Source: DATJGF01 sp035495315
Lineage (GTDB): Bacteria > Verrucomicrobiota > Verrucomicrobiia > Limisphaerales > UBA8199
DNA: 7,712 nt
Direction: 5' to 3'
NCBI GenBank assembly: GCA_035495315.1
Contig: DATJGF010000197.1
Span: forward strand, 1 to 7,712
A program made the position numbers and the translations under genes. Positions 6,049 to 7,712 of the stretch are shown here, in pieces (the stretch's first letter is position 1; every line of letters starts with the position of its first letter). Under the pieces are notes generated by a model. That model searched no databases and had not been told where the DNA came from. It worked only from the letters and a program-made list of their open reading frames with translations.

Positions 6049-7278
6049 CTATTTCTGAAGACCCAAAGCGGCACGCATCCGCGGGTCGGCCCGTAGTTTT
6101 GCACCGAGCGGGGAGCCGCCGTCCGGACTCTCGATCCACCTACGATCCACGATCGCGCCAGCACGAACAAGCAGCCCGACCACTTCGTGGTGGTGTCGAT
6201 TTTTGAATTCCGGCGCCGGGTTTTCCCAACCGTAAACGGCCCAACCTAAAGGAGTGACGCCGTGGATCCGGTCTTTCTCGTTGATTGGCGCGTTTGCCTT
6301 TAGCAACAGCTCGACAATATCGGCGTAGCCACCCAGGCACGCCCAGTGCAAGCCGGTTTGGCCGTGCATGAAATTCCAATCGGGTTGAAAACCGCGGTCG
6401 AATAGGAATTTCACCGCATTGGTATGGCCATATTCGCAGGCCCAGCAGAATCCATAATCAAGCTGCTGCCTGCTAGCGCCGTTCTTTAGTGTCGCGTCTT
6501 CATTCACGTAGCGCGCCATAGCGTCTACCTCGCCGGTACCGGCCGCCCCCTCTAGATCGAGACTTGCGCCACGCTCGGCTAGGAACGCCGCGGCGTCTCC
6601 CCGGCCATTATGCAGCGCGGCCACCAGGGGTCCCCAACCTCCCGGGGCTCCGTCAAGGGATGCGCCGGCTTTCAAGAGCAGATCCAGCAATTCTAATTGA
6701 ACGCCGGCTTTGGCAGGGTGATAACTCGTGGCGGCGAGGCCAAGAGCCGTACTGCCGCCAGAATAGCTCGGGCCGGTCGTATCCACTTCGGCACCAGCGC
6801 GCAGGAGCGCCTCGGTAATCTCCAGAATGTTTTTGGGAGTTTTCTGCCGAAAATTTTCAATCCCATTTGCCGCAACGTAATGGATCAGCGGCGCACGGTG
6901 TGCGCGGGTCGACCGCGCACGAACGAGTTCCGGGTTGTCCCGGAGCAGCTTTTTCAACGTGGACAGGTCGCCCGAGGCAATAGCGTCGGCGGCGAGCTCG
7001 AATTTTGAGACAGGCGACCCCGCCCGAGTAATCTCCTGGATATGCTTCACGAACTTGGGCCAACTCTCGAAGGCATGCTCCTGGGCTATCACCCATTGCG
7101 CGTCGGCTAACGAAAATTTCGCCTCCGCGACTTCAAAGTCGGAGCGATTTCTGAGGCGCGGATGGAATTTTTTGATCCGCTGAACGGACTGGGTCGAGGT
7201 GCGATCCTTGAGGAGATCCTTGGCCTGTTTGCGGAATTGCTCCAGGCTGGGACGAGCGGGCAGCTGCTCTGCATCCAT
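6049..7278 (-). CDS. Ankyrin-repeat protein, cytoplasmic
   Basis: This 409-residue protein has no signal peptide or membrane segment. Residues 1-85 form a charged, helical N-terminal part opening with LPARPSLEQFRKQAKDLL. To my recollection this stretch recurs at the start of ankyrin proteins from soil bacteria. From about residue 92 there is a run of roughly six or seven ankyrin units of variable fit. The clearest are ITEALLRAGAEVD (near 150), LLDLLLKAGASLDG (near 195), GHTNAVKFLFDRGFQPD, then GQTGLHWACLGGYADIVELL, and VTPLGWAVYGWE. An insert around GAAGTGEVDAMARYVNE resembles a degenerate repeat. Such arrays bind other proteins; no catalytic motif is visible. The start at 7278 is supported by AAAGGA seven bases upstream. 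The 3' end faces the nuclease promoter region on the same strand, 191 bp apart, so a shared transcript is possible but the repeat cluster between argues for separate control. Confidence 0.9.
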   Translation of the reverse strand: MDAEQLPARPSLEQFRKQAKDLLKDRTSTQSVQRIKKFHPRLRNRSDFEVAEAKFSLADAQWVIAQEHAFESWPKFVKHIQEITRAGSPVSKFELAADAIASGDLSTLKKLLRDNPELVRARSTRAHRAPLIHYVAANGIENFRQKTPKNILEITEALLRAGAEVDTTGPSYSGGSTALGLAATSYHPAKAGVQLELLDLLLKAGASLDGAPGGWGPLVAALHNGRGDAAAFLAERGASLDLEGAAGTGEVDAMARYVNEDATLKNGASRQQLDYGFCWACEYGHTNAVKFLFDRGFQPDWNFMHGQTGLHWACLGGYADIVELLLKANAPINEKDRIHGVTPLGWAVYGWENPAPEFKNRHHHEVVGLLVRAGAIVDRRWIESPDGGSPLGAKLRADPRMRAALGLQK

Positions 7279-7285
7279 ACGAACA

Positions 7286-7291
7286 TCCTTT
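7286..7291 (-). promoter_or_regulatory. Ribosome binding site of the ankyrin gene
   Basis: On the minus strand AAAGGA lies seven bases before the ATG at 7278. It is one of the few good Shine-Dalgarno matches in the window and fixes this start. Confidence 0.6.
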
Positions 7292-7326
7292 CGTTATGCC
7301 TGGAGTTCGCCCAAATCAGGCTGAAA

Positions 7327-7343
7327 GAAGGTTCGTAACCTTC
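7327..7343. promoter_or_regulatory. 17-bp perfect palindrome in the ankyrin leader
   Basis: GAAGGTTCGTAACCTTC has perfect 7-bp arms around a 3-bp centre. It lies 49-65 bp upstream of the ankyrin start codon and inside the transcript if the promoter at 7408-7436 is real. It could be an operator, a leader hairpin, or a copy of a short dispersed palindrome. Confidence 0.45.
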
Positions 7344-7407
7344 AATGTTGTTATTAAGGTGGGCACGGCCCTTCCCGCGAACTGGATGCGCCCTTTGCGC
7401 TGTAATT

Positions 7408-7436
7408 TCGATACCCCAGAAGTAGGCCGGAGTCAA
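7408..7436 (-). promoter_or_regulatory. Candidate sigma-70-type promoter for the ankyrin gene
   Basis: On the minus strand TTGACT (7431-7436) matches five of six -35 bases. It is followed after exactly 17 bp by TATCGA (7408-7413), which matches the -10 consensus at only three of six positions. Transcription would start near 7400 and leave a leader of about 120 nt. This is a consensus match by eye only. Confidence 0.3.
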
Positions 7437-7460
7437 CTGCCTCCCTTAGCAGCCGGCATC

Positions 7461-7593
7461 GTAGCGACAGGCATCTTGCCTGCCTTAGAGGACGGCGTCT
7501 CGCCGTCCTCGTTTGGACATTATTACCTGTTCCATCACCGCATCCACCGGGCAGGATGCCCAGCTCCACGGCAGGCAAGATGCCTCCCGCTAC
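7461..7593. repeat. 133-bp palindromic repeat unit with 24-bp inverted ends
   Basis: The left end 7461-7484 (GTAGCGACAGGCATCTTGCC, then TGCC) and the right end 7570-7593 (GGCAGGCAAGATGCCTCCCG, then CTAC) are inverted copies matching at 22 of 24 positions. Each end contains its own hairpin; on the left it is CAGGCA-TCT-TGCCTG (7468-7482). Between the ends lie a perfect 10-bp hairpin (7488-7510) and GGGCA-GGA-TGCCC (7549-7561). No coding capacity is evident. The layout matches a REP/MITE-like intergenic repeat, and I recall similar GGCATCTTGCC repeats as common in verrucomicrobial genomes. It sits between the ankyrin promoter and the folE-like gene. Confidence 0.8.
7488..7510. repeat. Perfect 10-bp hairpin inside the palindromic repeat
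   Basis: GAGGACGGCG (7488-7497) and CGCCGTCCTC (7501-7510) are exact reverse complements around the loop TCT. The stem is very stable in RNA or single-stranded DNA. There is no T-run on either strand, so I read it as part of the repeat unit and not as a normal terminator. Confidence 0.7.
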
Positions 7594-7633
7594 TTGAGCA
7601 CGTGGCCAAAGCCGTCTATCTTTGGAACCTTCG

Positions 7634-7712
7634 ATGAAAAAACCGGATTTGGAAAAAATCGCGAGCCACTACGCGGCTATCCTGCAAGAAATCGGCGCAG
7701 ATCTAAACTCGG
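7634..7712 (+). CDS. folE: N-terminus of a probable GTP cyclohydrolase I (partial)
   Basis: An ATG at 7634 opens a frame that runs off the window edge after 26 codons, beginning MKKPDLEKIASHYAAILQEI and continuing GADLNS. The pattern 'LEKIA-x-HY-x-x-IL-x-x-IG-x-D' is typical of the first helices of GTP cyclohydrolase I, the enzyme that converts GTP to dihydroneopterin triphosphate at the start of folate and queuosine-type synthesis. The zinc and active-site residues lie beyond the window, so the call rests on the N-terminus alone. No strong ribosome binding site precedes the ATG. The palindromic repeat unit ends 40 bp upstream, so the promoter is either in that short gap or within the repeat. 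Confidence 0.5.
   Translation, partial: MKKPDLEKIASHYAAILQEIGADLNS

Noticed and set aside
7296..7637. Open frame of 113 codons (+) between ankyrin and folE-like genes
   Set aside because: Much of it is translation of the palindromic repeat unit, and it overlaps the start of the folE-like frame; the residue pattern is not protein-like.

Overview
The window most resembles a chromosomal stretch from a free-living, probably soil or freshwater, Gram-negative bacterium. My best guess is the Verrucomicrobiota (Pedosphaera/Limisphaerales or Udaeobacter-like). The reasons are ECF sigma factors paired with a short zinc-finger anti-sigma factor, a secreted S1/P1 nuclease, an ankyrin protein with an LPARPSLEQFRKQAKDLL-type N-terminus, mostly weak Shine-Dalgarno signals, and short GGCATCTTGCC/GGCAAGATGCC palindromic repeats between genes. 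This assignment is inference; Acidobacteria or Planctomycetes are not excluded.

Layout. The end of an unrecognised gene (1-72, +) faces an HlyD-type membrane fusion protein on the minus strand (161-1264). A gene-poor divergent region of about 500 bp follows and ends in a long imperfect stem-loop (1671-1749), 12 bp before the next gene. A same-strand cluster then runs from 1762 to 4812: ECF sigma factor, anti-sigma factor (4-bp ATGA overlap), secreted protein of unknown function (25-bp gap), and a second ECF sigma factor (45-bp gap). Convergent to it is a periplasmic or secreted S1/P1-type zinc nuclease (4883-5857, -) with all nine expected metal ligands. Upstream of the nuclease is a compact block of tandem 16-bp repeats and palindromes (5955-6002), which could be an operator or the relic end of a transposon. 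Next comes a cytoplasmic ankyrin-repeat protein (6049-7278, -). A 355-bp gap holds its probable promoter, a 17-bp palindrome and a 133-bp palindromic repeat unit. The window ends in the first 26 codons of a gene that looks like GTP cyclohydrolase I (folE).

The part most likely to act as one system is the 1762-4812 cluster. In the usual sigma/anti-sigma scheme, the membrane-anchored anti-sigma factor holds the first sigma factor until an envelope signal is sensed. The secreted protein could be the sensed partner or an output, and the second sigma factor could be a downstream regulator or one competing for the same anti-sigma factor. The adaptor, nuclease, ankyrin gene and folE show no functional tie to this cluster beyond proximity. 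No rRNA, tRNA, CRISPR array or intact insertion sequence was seen.
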